Below, piece after piece: positions 10,598 to 21,389 of a stretch of DNA of 41,764 nt. A model generated the notes under the pieces. It had not been told where the DNA came from and made no database searches. It worked only from the letters and a program-made list of their open reading frames with translations. A program made the position numbers and the translations under genes. Position 1 is the stretch's first letter. Each line of letters opens with the position of its first letter. The stretch comes from Zygnema cylindricum (taxonomy: Eukaryota > Streptophyta > Zygnematophyceae > Zygnematales > Zygnemataceae). The DNA is taken from assembly GCA_037447655.1 (NCBI GenBank), contig JBBHKE010002070.1, positions 1 through 41,764 of the forward strand, in the 5' to 3' direction.

Positions 10598-11515
10598 GGG
10601 GGTGTCCCTACGTATTAAAGTATCTTTTTTCTTCTGTTATTTTCCCTCAAAATTTTGTCACCAACGAGAAAAACTTTAGCCCAACAAATCACCTTTACCA
10701 CACTAAAGGGAACGTCAATTGGATACTTTGAATGTACTTCATATTTGTTGTCATGTGAACGCATTTTGCCGTTACCCCCAGGCAAGAGAATCCAGCCCAT
10801 CAAAAAACTCCATCAAAAAACTTATTCTTAAATCACCTCGCGAGAAAATTTCAGTGAAAGTATCACCCAAAAAATGAATGACAAACGATCCACACATGCG
10901 CCACACGACTAGGAAATTATTATGACAAGTGAAAAACCTCGCTATTTTTCTCCACGCCCGTCACGCGCATGTACAGAAATAAAAGTTGTAGGGGTCTCGG
11001 ACCTCCATTTTCATTCATGGGTCCTTCGCATAATTTTACGTTGTCGTCGCCTCTCCCCTCTCACTCTCACACTATCGCTTTTACCTCACTCTTGTTATAG
11101 TGAGACACGACAATAGTGATATGAAATGAAAGAACTTTGAAAAATAATTATATTGACTACCTTTTTGTAAACTATTATGGCAAGTTGAGTGATAAAACCA
11201 AAAAAAACGAAATGAGGAAACCATGGCGGAAAGTTCTTGATTCGATGACGTCAACGTCGTTACAAGTGAGTATGAGGTCATAATGTCACAAAAAACTGGA
11301 CGTCTACGGTGGTGGTTGTTTTTGTATGTGTCACCAGTAGTCTTGATGTTTTGTAGTCGTCTTCAATCGTCAAATGTTGTAACAACGTCTACAATCGTCA
11401 CATTTCTAAGTTTGATTTAGTTTTCGCAAATTGGGACGCTCTTCAAAGTAGTACGAGAATCTTCACTAAGGTCCAAAATAATTATTTAAAGTATTGATAA
11501 CATGGGGACACCCCC
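10598..11515. mobile_element. 918-bp non-autonomous TIR element with TTA duplication
   Basis: The terminal inverted repeats read GGGGGTGTCCCTACGT on the left and GGGGGTGTCCCCATGT on the right (reverse-complemented). A direct TTA flanks both ends (10595-10597 and 11516-11518), the target preference of PIF/Harbinger elements. The interior shares blocks with the elements at 20186-22989: a CTC-rich tract, a TGAAATGAAAGA block, ATGGCGGAA, and TGACGTCAACGTC. No transposase is present. Confidence 0.75.
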
Positions 11516-11518
11516 TTA

Positions 11519-12678
11519 GGTTATCCAATAAAGTCTTGAAATGACGCATCATCGAATTTAATGTTCAAATTTAACTAAGGATGCTTCCCCATCAGATGCC
11601 AACAATAATCCTACGAATACGATTACTTGTAGTAACATTTTGTTCACTTCTCTATCAATTCGTGTTAACAAGGGAAATAGGGCCTATGTGCTATATTTCG
11701 ATTGTGGCCACGTGTGTTATTGTTTACACTATGAGGATGTTAAATATTCCAAAAACATTAAATCTACACATCGCATCTGTACTTACAGACAAAATATAAG
11801 ATTTTGAGAAATGTATATTTTTAAAAATATGTTCCTGTGCATTATATCATTGCTCAAAATGCGCCATTATGTTTCATATGCAAAGTCCTTTCAACGAAGG
11901 CAAATGGATGTCAAAAATAGCGCCAAAAAATATTATTTGACAAATATTTTCCGTCATTTTCAGTGGATTTGAATCCACCATGTACGAAGGCATAAGGTAT
12001 TAGCCAATTGTTAGACTGCCATGGCTTGTCCGTCGTGGATCATATCTTTTTTTTTCCAAATGTACACATTTTACACATCCACTATGTGGCTTGTCTCCTC
12101 TTTTAAAACACTAGGGGAAACTAGCTAGACACTGGGTACAATGAGCGTTTAATTTCAAAAAACCAAATCCGACAGTCAACATTGTTGCTTTAAAGTTTGG
12201 AGAATCTTGTCTAATCTCCTTTAAACATTTTTTTTTTTACAACAATACGACCTTGTTCAAAAATGCCCTTTTTCCAATAAACAACCTCACATTTAGCGTG
12301 ATGGAGGATTACACTAATTTCGTAAATCGATAAGTTATCATTTATGTAACTTTATTCATTTTGTGTTATAATTGTCTTTACATGCGTGCATCGGTTCTAA
12401 TCATGCCACATTGAACCAATCGAGGAGATTTTTTCAATCGATTAAACAAAACCATTACACTTTAAAACCGTTTATCAAAGTAACAAAGTCGAATAGTCAA
12501 AAAATTGATTCAGGTTGTTTCCCCATGCTATTTAAACTCCACAAAGTTACTTTATACTGTAACGAAGATTCTCTATACACGGTTTTCAAAATGTCCCGAT
12601 GCGTCAAAACAAAATATTTATGTAAAACTGTGACAATTTTATGCGTCGACAATGCCTAGGAAGGTTTTCAACCTTTAC
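11519..12678. other. gene-free interval, possible decayed TIR-element end
   Basis: I find no credible gene. Around 12270-12320 a stretch containing AAACAACCTCACATTTAG and GATGGAGGATTACACTAA weakly resembles the family F right end, so a decayed copy may end near 12320. A short hairpin (GTGGATTTGAATCCAC, about 11964-11979) looks like a tRNA T-arm but has no tRNA around it. Confidence 0.4.
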
Positions 12679-13570
12679 TGCAAATCTTGGTCTCCATTGA
12701 CCCACGGAGTGAGCAGCCTATGTAAAGCCTCTAGGATAATATATGCCCCTTCGACTTTCCCAATGAATAAGTGCCACCTTGGCACGCAAGTATTCTGACT
12801 AGCCTCACCCTTGTGAGGACGCGACTTTCCTAAGCCGAACACAAAAAAAAATCACTAAGTTTGCTCCCTTGTGCAGTAAGTTTTAACTAGCCAAAGGTGG
12901 CCTATAAATACAAAAGGTCACCTGGAGAGAGGTGCCTCAAAAATTTTTAAGTCATAGAACACCTACTCACAGTTATCTACTACTAAACCATAGACCGATC
13001 AGAAGACTGTAGAGTACACAAAGGTATAGTGGCTGATGTAGTTTGTGTACGGCCATTGTAGGACATGGCCTTCTTGCTTACGCCTGTCAGCTTGGGAGCC
13101 ATGGTTGTTCCTCTCATCTTTTGCGTTAACCAATTGTGTGGCGCCACGTGGCACCGCGCGCCGCAATATCCGAAAGCCGCCAAAAGTTCACTCTAGATTG
13201 GCGGCTGTGATGCTCGCCGTTCGATCAAATGTTTTATGCGGTCTGATTCACCTCCGTGCTCTCTGTAGAATCTATGTGTGGTTTCGTTTCGTTAATTTTA
13301 GTTAATGAACTTGCTAGCGAATATCTCATTATATCTTTATCGAACCCCATATGAGTATCGATTCTTCTACGACTTAATGGATAGGGCAGCAGGTTATTGT
13401 GGACAGTGAGGGATCTAAGATATAATCTAGATCCGTCGATCATTTTGCTAACTTGAGAGTCAGTATGTTCTGGTCTTTGTCTGACTATAGGGCAAGCATG
13501 GTCTCTCTCTCTCTCATCCTTAGCTAGAGACTTAAACTAAGAAGTGAATAATATTTTTTTCTTTTCAACA
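12679..13570 (-). repeat. 3' LTR of minus-strand copia relic
   Basis: On the minus strand this 892-bp block starts TGTTGAAAAG, like the solo LTR at 21390, and ends AAGATTTGCA. The purine tract ATTAATGGGAG precedes it at 13571-13581 (minus reading), almost the same as in copy 2. It contains the conserved region around the 'cataacttactgctcaggg' type sequence in diverged form. It belongs to the same subfamily as the solo LTR, not to the copy 1/2 subfamily. Confidence 0.82.
13369..13436 (+). other. antisense tRNA-Arg-like module in LTR 3
   Basis: Because this LTR is reversed, the module reads on the plus strand: TTAATGGATAGGGC at the D-arm position, then, after about 30 bases, a T-arm-like self-complementary block around TAAGATATAATCTAG. 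It is antisense to the LTR, as in the other three. Confidence 0.4.
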
Positions 13571-14076
13571 CTCCCATTAATTTTTAGTCAACTTTTAAAT
13601 TTAGTCCACAATTCTCTTTGCAAAATATTAACTTAGGAGAAGGTACTAGTTTTGTCATCATGTCAGCAATCATTTCTTTGTCACTTTTATGCACCAATTT
13701 AATTATTTTGTTTTCAACCTTCTCACTGACAAAGCTCAATCTGATATCCATATGTTTAGCTTTGAAATGTCAATCTGATATCCATATGTTTAGCTTTGAA
13801 ATGGTGTTTTAGGTTGGCTGCAATAGAGATAGCAGCTTGATTATTTCAAAAGACCTTTTGAGTTCCGCTTTTCATGAACCCAAGTTTTTCAAGAAGAGAT
13901 TTAACCCACATTAATTCTTTAGTAGCTGCAAAGGAAGCTATGTACTCAGCCTCCATAGTGAACTAAGCAACTAATTTATGTTGTTTACTACTCGAACAGC
14001 ATGCACGGGATCCAATTTGCAATACATATCCAGTGGTGCAACGCCTAAAAGGCACATCCCCATAACAAGTATCACT

Positions 14077-14268
14077 CTAAGTAGTGATGTCAGTGTGCTC
14101 CCCTCCCAAATGCAACCACAATTCCCTTATTCCCACCAAGTACATCATCACCCTTTTGGTTGTTTCCCTGTCTCTCTTCTTAGGCTCATTTAAAATCCTA
14201 CTAAAGACTCCTACCGCTGCAGCTATGTCTGGATGGGTGTAGTTCATAAAGTAAACTAAATTGCCCAA
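14077..14268 (-). pseudogene. copia RNase H fragment
   Basis: The 63-residue frame NLVYFMNYTHPDIAAAVGV...LWLHLGGEHTDITT aligns with the same region in copies 1 and 2 (SLIYFINCTWPDLAAAVGVL). The domain continues downstream on the minus strand in other frames to about 13600, through several stops. A 34-bp tandem duplication at about 13739-13802 adds to the damage. Confidence 0.8.
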
Positions 14269-15286
14269 ATGTGCCGATATGGGATTATTTTAATAAACCT
14301 CTTTTATTCCTCATCCATTTTATCATTCAATATCACTATTTCTGTTTTTCTTCGACGACTAGAGCAAGGGAAGCAGCACCAGTAGTAGTAGAAGTAGACA
14401 TTATTCACTCACAGAAACTGACCAAGAAACCAACCAAAAAGTTGTTTTCTACAACTCACTAAATTTGACAAAACAATCCAAACTGCTTCAACCTATACCA
14501 CAATATAGAATATCACAAAGAATGACAACTCCCAAAGTTTCAGCCCTATTGATCCAACATACACCAAGATATGCAACTTACAAGTTTCCCAAAAACAGTT
14601 TGCAAATCACACAGTTTGGAAGTCTGGATACATCAAATGTTCTAAGTCCTAAGTCTTATACTTGTAGTGAGTTTCTACTCCTAGTTTTCCTATTACATAG
14701 TGTTGTACCTCCGATACAAATGTTCGTGAGAGATACGTCCAAGAACCAAAATGCCACTAAGGTTTAAGTACTCCTAATCACACTAAAGCTGATTTTGCCA
14801 CTGTAAAATCGATATTAATGAGAGATTAATACAACTTAGAATAATACACTAACCTTTTCTGCCTTTTTGTCGGTTGTCATATGAAAAACATCAACTGATT
14901 TCCCCTCATATTTGAGAATCGTACTTCTTGTTATAATAATCCTACTTTTTTCAGGTATATATACTCTATGACCTTTTTGAGAGATCATCATAACCTAGCA
15001 AAAGTCCAAGTAGCCCTTTTGTTTCTATTTTCCACTTATTTTAAGTATTATCTAAAATAAAAACTTTAAAATGATTGGTTACTGGTGTTTTACTTCCTGT
15101 CATTCTCTCATAAGGTGTATTGCCTTTGTTATTATCTCATAAGGTGTATTGCTTTTGACTGCTCTAGACTCTACCCCGTTCTTAACACAAGTAGCACAAT
15201 TTAAGGCCTCAACCAACATTTAAAGTCTATACCTTTGTTTGCAAGCATTGATCTTGGCACTTTCAGTTAATGTTCTGTTTACTCTC

Positions 15287-15990
15287 TCACCTACTCCATT
15301 TTGCTCTCTCTCTCTTAGCTACTCTATTTTGTTTAGGAGAGTACAGAACAAAAAGTTGATGAGATATTCCATTGTCTTTCAGACAATTGATAAAGTCACG
15401 TGATAGATATTCCCCTCCATTGTCCAATCTCAAGGTCAAAATAGGAACTCCATGAATTTTCTCACTCAATTCTTTTGAATTATTTGAAGCGAGAAAACAC
15501 TCCAATTTTCTCTTTCATGAAATACTAAGAGCACACCCATCACAAAATTTATCTTATTTTTTACTCATTTCCAAACCTTCTATGGTATCTCCTTTAACCA
15601 TCCTGTCAAGACTTTCATAGTGCACATGACTAAGTCTTTTATGGCAAAGGTCATTCTCAAATAAAAAAGCAGAATATGGAACATTTTTAACATTAATTTT
15701 AGCAAAATCAAGGGTATACATTCAGTATGCACCTCTTGTGCTGGTAGCAAAATGAAGTACTCGAAAGCCTTTGCTTTCTGCAAGAGAAGTAGAAAACATA
15801 TTTTTCTTGAAGTTTAGCACATAGGGGGCATCATAAAGTGTCTTATGAGTTAGTTTTCCCTCAATGTCCACCATACGTATTATCTGTCCCTTCGCCTTTG
15901 AGGTAAAACTGTCCATTCGCATAGTAAATGTTTATTGGATAGATGGTTCGAAAGTTATCAAAGTTGGCCCTGTTACAACGCATGTGTTGA
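15287..15990 (-). pseudogene. copia protease to integrase fragment
   Basis: Open pieces at 15722-15922 and 15287-15505 carry GAG-pre-integrase sequence (KLTHKTLYDAPYVLNF) and the integrase core (RLDNGGEYLSRDFINCLKDN). Between them the zinc-binding HKRLSHVH and CDGCALS signatures occur in other frames. Frameshifts separate the pieces. Confidence 0.78.
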
Positions 15991-16240
15991 GCTGCACCTG
16001 TATCGATTTTCCATTAACGCCTAAATTAACAACATAGAGACGCCTAATTAACAATATGAGATGTCTATTTTAAGACCATGGAGCATGGAACTATTTTCGC
16101 CCGTCTTTATTACTAGAACCAAATCTAATTGTGCTTCCTGAGTTGATGACACTCACTTTTCTGTGTAAACACCGTTACCTGACACTTTTTCTTTGCTTTT
16201 GCACTAAATACCTTGCAATTTTAGTACGGATTGACATATT

Positions 16241-17475
16241 TCGTACATCACACTATTTAAGAACCTCTTGAATTAAAGTTGTTGACACTAATTAAAACGT
16301 ACCTATGTTAAAGGAAACAATAGTACTGTTAAATTTATTTTAGGTTCAAGCGTCATAATTTAGGGGCAGCACTGTTGTGCTATTAACATTTTTAGCAATC
16401 TATAATGTACCACACATTCACACGAAAAAAGAAAAAACACAACAGCATCGTCAATACATGCATAGAAAAGGTAACCACCCATTAAGTTTTGATTGCATTA
16501 AAATTAGAACTAAACACTTGCATAAACCCATCAATTGAACTCGGAATGTTTTTCATTTTTAGTTTGACTACTTTGTTCCAAAAAGGCACATACCAAAATT
16601 CTGAAAGACGGCCGTAAAAATCGACCGCTTTATCTCGAGAGCTCTCAATTTCGATTGCTCTTGTTTGACGAGTGACCAAACTTTAACCATTAATGACTCG
16701 AATGATATCAATACAACTTCTCTGTATGTGAGCTTCAGTTCTTTACGAATGTAGTTTCAACCGTGTAAATTATTCCAAATTGGACTTTTCCCACAAATGC
16801 TACATTCCTCCTTATCCACTACAGCACCCATCGCTATTAGAGTTAAAGTAAGACTTTATTAAGAAAGCACGATGGTAAACCATCTATGTAAATGGGACCA
16901 AAAAAAAAAGAGAAAGGCAAAAACGAACTGAAAAACGGAAAGAGGGTAGAAGCAAACAAAAAGGAAGAGGTCCAAAGAAAAAAACCAGCACACGAATAAG
17001 GGTTTTAATCACTCTAATTCCAAGGAGTGTTTTTTTCCCGAAACATTTAGTGTTTATGACACTATTTACGCAAGTGGCCCGAAATGAGCCAAGTTGCACA
17101 ACATAGTTTAGAGTAGTTAATTACAATCAAGTGGTAACTCTAAATAGGGATGGACGATGTGGTGCGCAAAAGGGTGTAAGATAAAAAATACATCTTCCAA
17201 CCAAAATTATACCTTCCAACCAAAATTCCATTGCCATGGAAATGTTACAATCCTATTTTCTCACTCAACCACCAAAAGGTAACTCGCACTCTTACGACAC
17301 CATAACTATCTTTCCTTCTATTTTTTTGTGCCATTTCTTTATACATCCCACCAATACCTATAATTTTTAAAATTGCTATCGCTTGAAATAAAATCACCAC
17401 TCCCGGCTTATATGAATGGCACCATTTTGCCCCAATCTAGGAACAATTATTTCTTTCCTCCAATCACTTGCATTA
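16241..17475. other. gene-free interval
   Basis: AT-rich sequence with short minus-strand ORFs (16482-16679, 16884-17099) that show no recognisable domain, composition bias or homologous partner here. I see no repeat structure that I can support. Confidence 0.5.
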
Positions 17476-17739
17476 TTACCAATTCTCACTTCCATTATTC
17501 CCTACAATCTCTCTCCAATCTTCCAGGAAATTCTGGGCAGTAACCTCAGATACACTTTGATTTATTAAACGATAAAAACAATAGAATTTGAAACCTAACA
17601 TCTCGTATGACTCTACAAAACATGTGCCTGCAGTTATTGACCAACAAAAAAAACGTGTTAGGAAACTAATCAAAACGACAAAAGGTACCGAGTTCCTTTC
17701 TCGAACTTCCAATGAAAATATCCGAAGCCGAGCAGCCAT
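17476..17739 (-). CDS. uncertain 87-residue ORF
   Basis: The frame MAARLRIFSLEVRERNSVPF... has a mixed N-terminus and a hydrophilic end (SVSEVTAQNFLEDWREIVGN). I do not recognise it. It could be a chance frame or part of a spliced gene on the minus strand with 18067-18285. There is no second copy in the window to test conservation. Confidence 0.15.
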   Translation of the reverse strand: MAARLRIFSLEVRERNSVPFVVLISFLTRFFCWSITAGTCFVESYEMLGFKFYCFYRLINQSVSEVTAQNFLEDWREIVGNNGSENW

Positions 17740-17914
17740 GGATTTATCACGTCATACGTCTTTGAAACTCTCATAAAGCAACAATGAAGCTCAGTCCCTA
17801 ACAAACCAAAAAACTTCCATTTTTTTCAAAAACGTGGTCCATTCTTTTTACAAAACCCTCCGAAATAAGATCCACTCTTGACAAGTAGCTTTCTGAAATG
17901 GTTAACAAGTACGT

Positions 17915-18080
17915 TTGTACTTTTCCAATATCCCTACAAGTACTTTTCCATAATTTGAGTCGTTCTTTCCTTTGTACTTTTCCAATATCCGTACAATTAC
18001 TTTTCCATAACTTGTCGTTCTTTCCAGTTGTACTTTTCCATATCCGTACAAGTACTTTTCCATAACTTAGTCGTTCTTCT
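17915..18080. repeat. about 56-bp tandem repeat, three copies
   Basis: Three imperfect copies start TTGTACTTTTCCAATATCC or TTGTACTTTTCCATATCC, continue GTACAAGTACTTTTCCATAA and end GTCGTTCTT. Within each unit the ACTTTTCCA core occurs twice. The array runs up to and slightly past the stop codon of the minus-strand ORF at 18067. Confidence 0.8.
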
Positions 18081-18285
18081 GAGACTTCATTTCCACCAGT
18101 CTTGGAATAACCATTGGTTCGTCTACTGCAGTTGTGACAGCTGTCTCATCTTGAGCCCATAGTCTATCGTCCATCACATTGTCTCCTCCTCCTCCTTCGC
18201 TAAAGACAATGGAGGCGAAAATCAAAATGACTACGTTACAAACCATGAGGCCACAGCAAATGCCTTCCCCCCAGCTTACAGCCAT
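18067..18285 (-). CDS. possible small single-pass membrane protein, 72 aa
   Basis: From the ATG at 18285 the frame begins MAVSWGEGICCGLMVCNVVI, then a hydrophobic segment (about residues 9-28), a Gly-rich hinge (SEGGGGD) and an acidic/polar tail ending EMKSQKND. This looks like a small type III or tail-exposed membrane protein. The frame is open upstream to 18459, but the preceding residues are Lys/Phe-rich and read like a 5' UTR. I do not recognise the family. It could be a chance frame; the orderly TM-hinge-tail composition is the main support. Its stop adjoins the 56-bp tandem repeat. Confidence 0.4.
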   Translation of the reverse strand: MAVSWGEGICCGLMVCNVVILIFASIVFSEGGGGDNVMDDRLWAQDETAVTTAVDEPMVIPRLVEMKSQKND

Positions 18286-18459
18286 AGTTTTCTTCTTTTC
18301 TTCTTGACCTGCTTTGAAAAATGACGAAAAAGATGTTCGCAAGCCTGTAGGTTTTAGGGTTTCAGAGAAAAACTTCAGCAAACACTTGAAGAAAAAGATA
18401 TTAAATTGGATGAATGAAAGGAAGGAATAAGGTGGTACTATTGCTCGTATAATAGCCAC

Positions 18460-19470
18460 AAATTATAAGTGTTGCTGGAATGGTAAAACTGAAAAAAATG
18501 AAAATCTTGCAACAAGATGCAGAAAAAATGAAAAAAAAATCACAAACCAAAGGAAAAGTGTAGCTTTACGTAAGAATAAAAGGCAAAAGAAATTCGATGC
18601 AGATTGCAAGATGAGTAAAATTGGTAGTTTGGACAATAGATAGAAAGCAAAAGGCAAGACTAAGAGATAAGTTGCAGTAAGTAGGAGAAACGACAACTGG
18701 CAATTATACGTTTGTAGCGTACGCTAAGAATGTTCGTACACTGACCGGTAATTCTGGAAAAAGCGGTTACCGGTAATCGTCCGTTGTTTTAGGCGGTCGC
18801 ATGAGTATAAACATTATCTTCCACGAGTACGAGATTGGCACGTGTGAACCTTTATGACGTACACGTTACGCTTTGAAAAGTCAAGTTACACTGTGAATCT
18901 CTATTAGTGGTGATAACGCTAATTCGGGGCCCCTAATTTTGACCTTTGAACTTAAAATATAGCTGATAATTTTATTGTTTCCTTTACGTTAATATAGCCA
19001 TATAGGCATATAGGTACTATTGTGGTGTACCAAATGTCCTTGTCCGTATTAAAACTGCTCGTTAACAAACGTACAGAAAAAGTATCAGATAACGGCGTCG
19101 AGACAGGAAAAAGTGGGTGGCGTTGACACGGGAAAGCGCACTCAGATTTGATTCCTAGAGGAAAAATTACGCGAGCCTGTTCTCACATGTTCCGACGTCG
19201 ATTATGTGAACACGGCCTATGGCGGTTACACTATTAGGAATGAATATCTGAATTAGCGTTGAATGTATAAATTAGCGTACATCTTTTGTTGGTGTTAAGC
19301 CCTTTAACCCAAAATAAAGTTGATAACAATATTTGTTTCTTTACACTAATAATTTGTCTACACTAATAGCGATTCACGGCGTGCTGTCCTTAGTATACAC
19401 AGCAGTTGCAGTGCTGTTCAGTATAGTACAGAACTGTACTGTACTTACTAGTTACTATCGCACTTTACCC
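18460..19470. other. gene-free interval with decayed repeats
   Basis: No gene is supported. Two stretches (about 18950-19000 and 19298-19350) resemble each other (CTTTGAACTTAAAATATAGCTGATAA and the like, CCTTTAACCCAAAATAAAG), suggesting an old duplicated element. GTACTGTAC words cluster near 19420-19442. A hydrophobic minus-strand ORF at 18463-18696 is probably low-complexity chance. Confidence 0.45.
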
Positions 19471-19473
19471 TTA

Positions 19474-20182
19474 GGGCGTGTCCCCATGTAACCGATATTT
19501 TGAAACGTTATTTTGGAATTTAGCGCTGATTTTACGGTGTACTTTTCAAAGTGTGCCTATGTCAATCGTTACTTGCGCGTTCATTATTCTGAATATGTGG
19601 CAGTTGTACACGTCGCCAATACTTGCGACACCTGTAGACGCCAACAAACTGTAGATATTTGTAGATGCCAACGATCTCGGACCAAACTGCGGACATTTGT
19701 ACGTCGCAAAGAGCTCTTGACATATTGGAACAATTGTCGACGCCAACTGTCATTTGTTGACGCCCACACGTGAACGACATTAAGCAATCGCCTACGTCTA
19801 CAAAATGACATTTGTAGACGCCCACAAGTGGACAACATAAGCAAACGAACAAACAATCTTTTTTTCGTGTATTCTCCCAACTGCAAAAAAACAAATTAAA
19901 ACTTTTGACGCGTGCAACCCGGGCTTTCTGTTCGTCAATAGGTTAGTATTTTGATTAAAAGCATGTCGCGATTTGATTTCAGTGCAAGTGTGAAGATGAG
20001 CTGGAAGTGGCTCGCGCTGATAATACTGCCAAATCGCCGTACCTTTCAAGTTCCAAGATGACGCAAAATGTATTTGGATTTTTGCCCATTTTTCGTACGG
20101 CGTAATATTTTCAAATAGGAAGTCCCATTTTCTGTGTAAACGACGGCAAAAAACCCTTAGTTGAACACATGGGGACACGCCC
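19474..20182. mobile_element. 709-bp TIR element, family A
   Basis: The inverted ends are GGGCGTGTCCCCATGT (left) and the exact complement at the right end (20167-20182). The left flank is TTA (19471-19473), the right TAA (20183-20185), which is also the left flank of the next element. The interior carries many copies of TGTAGACGCC-like words on both strands (about 19600-19830). The TIR resembles the element at 10598-11515. It has no transposase. Confidence 0.75.
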
Positions 20183-20185
20183 TAA

Positions 20186-21139
20186 GGCCACTTTCCCATG
20201 TGCTAAAGTTACAGTTATTTTATATCGTTTTCCTTTATAACTTGGAATAAAAAGAAAAAATCTGCAGCCATACCAAAAAATTCAAATTACCACCGTACAA
20301 GTTGCGTTCCATTAAAACTTTAGTTGTACTGCAGTTTGTCGTCTATCGCAATGCAGTTTATCGTTTAGCGAGTTTCAACGCACTTTCACGTCCTTCTAGA
20401 TCATCTTCAAACTTTAATAAAATCACCTCGCGAGGTGATTTTAAATAAAGTTCCACGACGTGGGCGAATATGCATATGATTTCGCATGCGTCGGAGGTTT
20501 TGACAAAATTTTCCTCAAAAAACAAATCCACTGCATGTTTACAGCCTGTACGTTCTTCTTTTTTCCGTGCATCTTTTTCCGTACAAAGGCAGTGGAGGGG
20601 TCTCGACCAACGGACGCCATTTCGCAAAAGCGAAGTCGGTGAAAGCGCCTCTCTCTCTCTCCCTCTCCCACTAACGCGTATATCTCACAATTCTTGCAAT
20701 GAAAAAAAGGAAGAAAGGTATGAAATGAAAGATCTCTAAAATATATTTATTTTGGTTGTCTTTTAGCTTATTTTGATGTCAACTACAGTGAAAACGGACG
20801 ATAAAACAAAATCGGAAAACAATGGCGGAATGTTTGAGATTCAGTGACGTCGACGCTATCATAAGTGAGCGTGACGTTAATATGTCACAAACCCTAAACA
20901 TCTACAATGTCACAAATAGCTAGACATCTACAACCGTCTCTATTTTGTAAACGCCATCAATCCTCGCGAGTTTTCTACACGTCTACAAACCGTCACAAAT
21001 TTCACCCACGTCTACATCCGTCATGATCTAAAGTAACGATTTTAATTTTTTACATACGAATGCTTTGAAAGTAGTACTGAGAATCTTCGCTAAAAACAAA
21101 GTTACAAGACTAAAGTTTCGGTTACATGGGAAAGTGCCC
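20186..21139 (-). mobile_element. 954-bp TIR element, family B, copy 1
   Basis: Ends are GGCCACTTTCCCATGT (left) and GGGCACTTTCCCATGT (right, reverse-complemented), flanked by TAA on both sides (20183-20185, 21140-21142). It is reversed relative to the two other family B copies. It contains the perfect 24-bp palindrome near 20424-20447, a CT-rich tract, ATGGCGGAA, TGACG motifs and a subterminal run of TGTAGACG-like words. No transposase is present. PIF/Harbinger is the best guess from the TWA duplication. Confidence 0.78.
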
Positions 21140-21389
21140 TAAGTGTACTTTCGCATGTAACTGAAACTTATTCTTGTTACTTTGTTTTTAGCAAAAAATT
21201 TCTGTACAACTTTCAAAGCATTCGTATGTAAAGAAATGAAATCGTGATTTTTGACTGTGACGGATGTAGACGTGGGTGAAATTTGTGACGATTGTAGACG
21301 TGTAGAAAACTCACGACAATTGATGACGTTTACAAAATAGAGACGGTTGTAGACGTCTAGCTATTTGTGACATTGTAGATGTTTAGGGT

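Larger units (their letters stand above)
12679..16240 (-). mobile_element. Ty1/copia relic, minus strand, RT core missing
   Basis: Reading on the minus strand from high to low coordinate there is a protease site DTGAAQHM (near 15990), a GAG-pre-integrase stretch with HKRLSHVHYESLDRMVKG and a C-x-x-C pair, integrase with LRLDNGGEYLS (15287-15505), GNTPYERMTG (near 15110), then RNase H with NLVYFMNYTHPDIAAAVGV (14077-14268), the AAISIAANP block near 13830, and the LTR. The segment that should carry the RT palm with YVDD (about 14290-14990) is absent or unrecognisable. No 5' LTR is visible; the upper boundary is approximate. Confidence 0.8.

Noticed and set aside
11960-11980. T-arm-like hairpin suggesting a tRNA
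   Set aside because: No D-arm, anticodon arm or acceptor stem can be placed around it.
18463-18696. Hydrophobic 77-residue minus-strand ORF
   Set aside because: It comes from an A-rich stretch read in reverse, giving Leu/Phe/Ser only; it is probably the upstream region of the 18067-18285 ORF.
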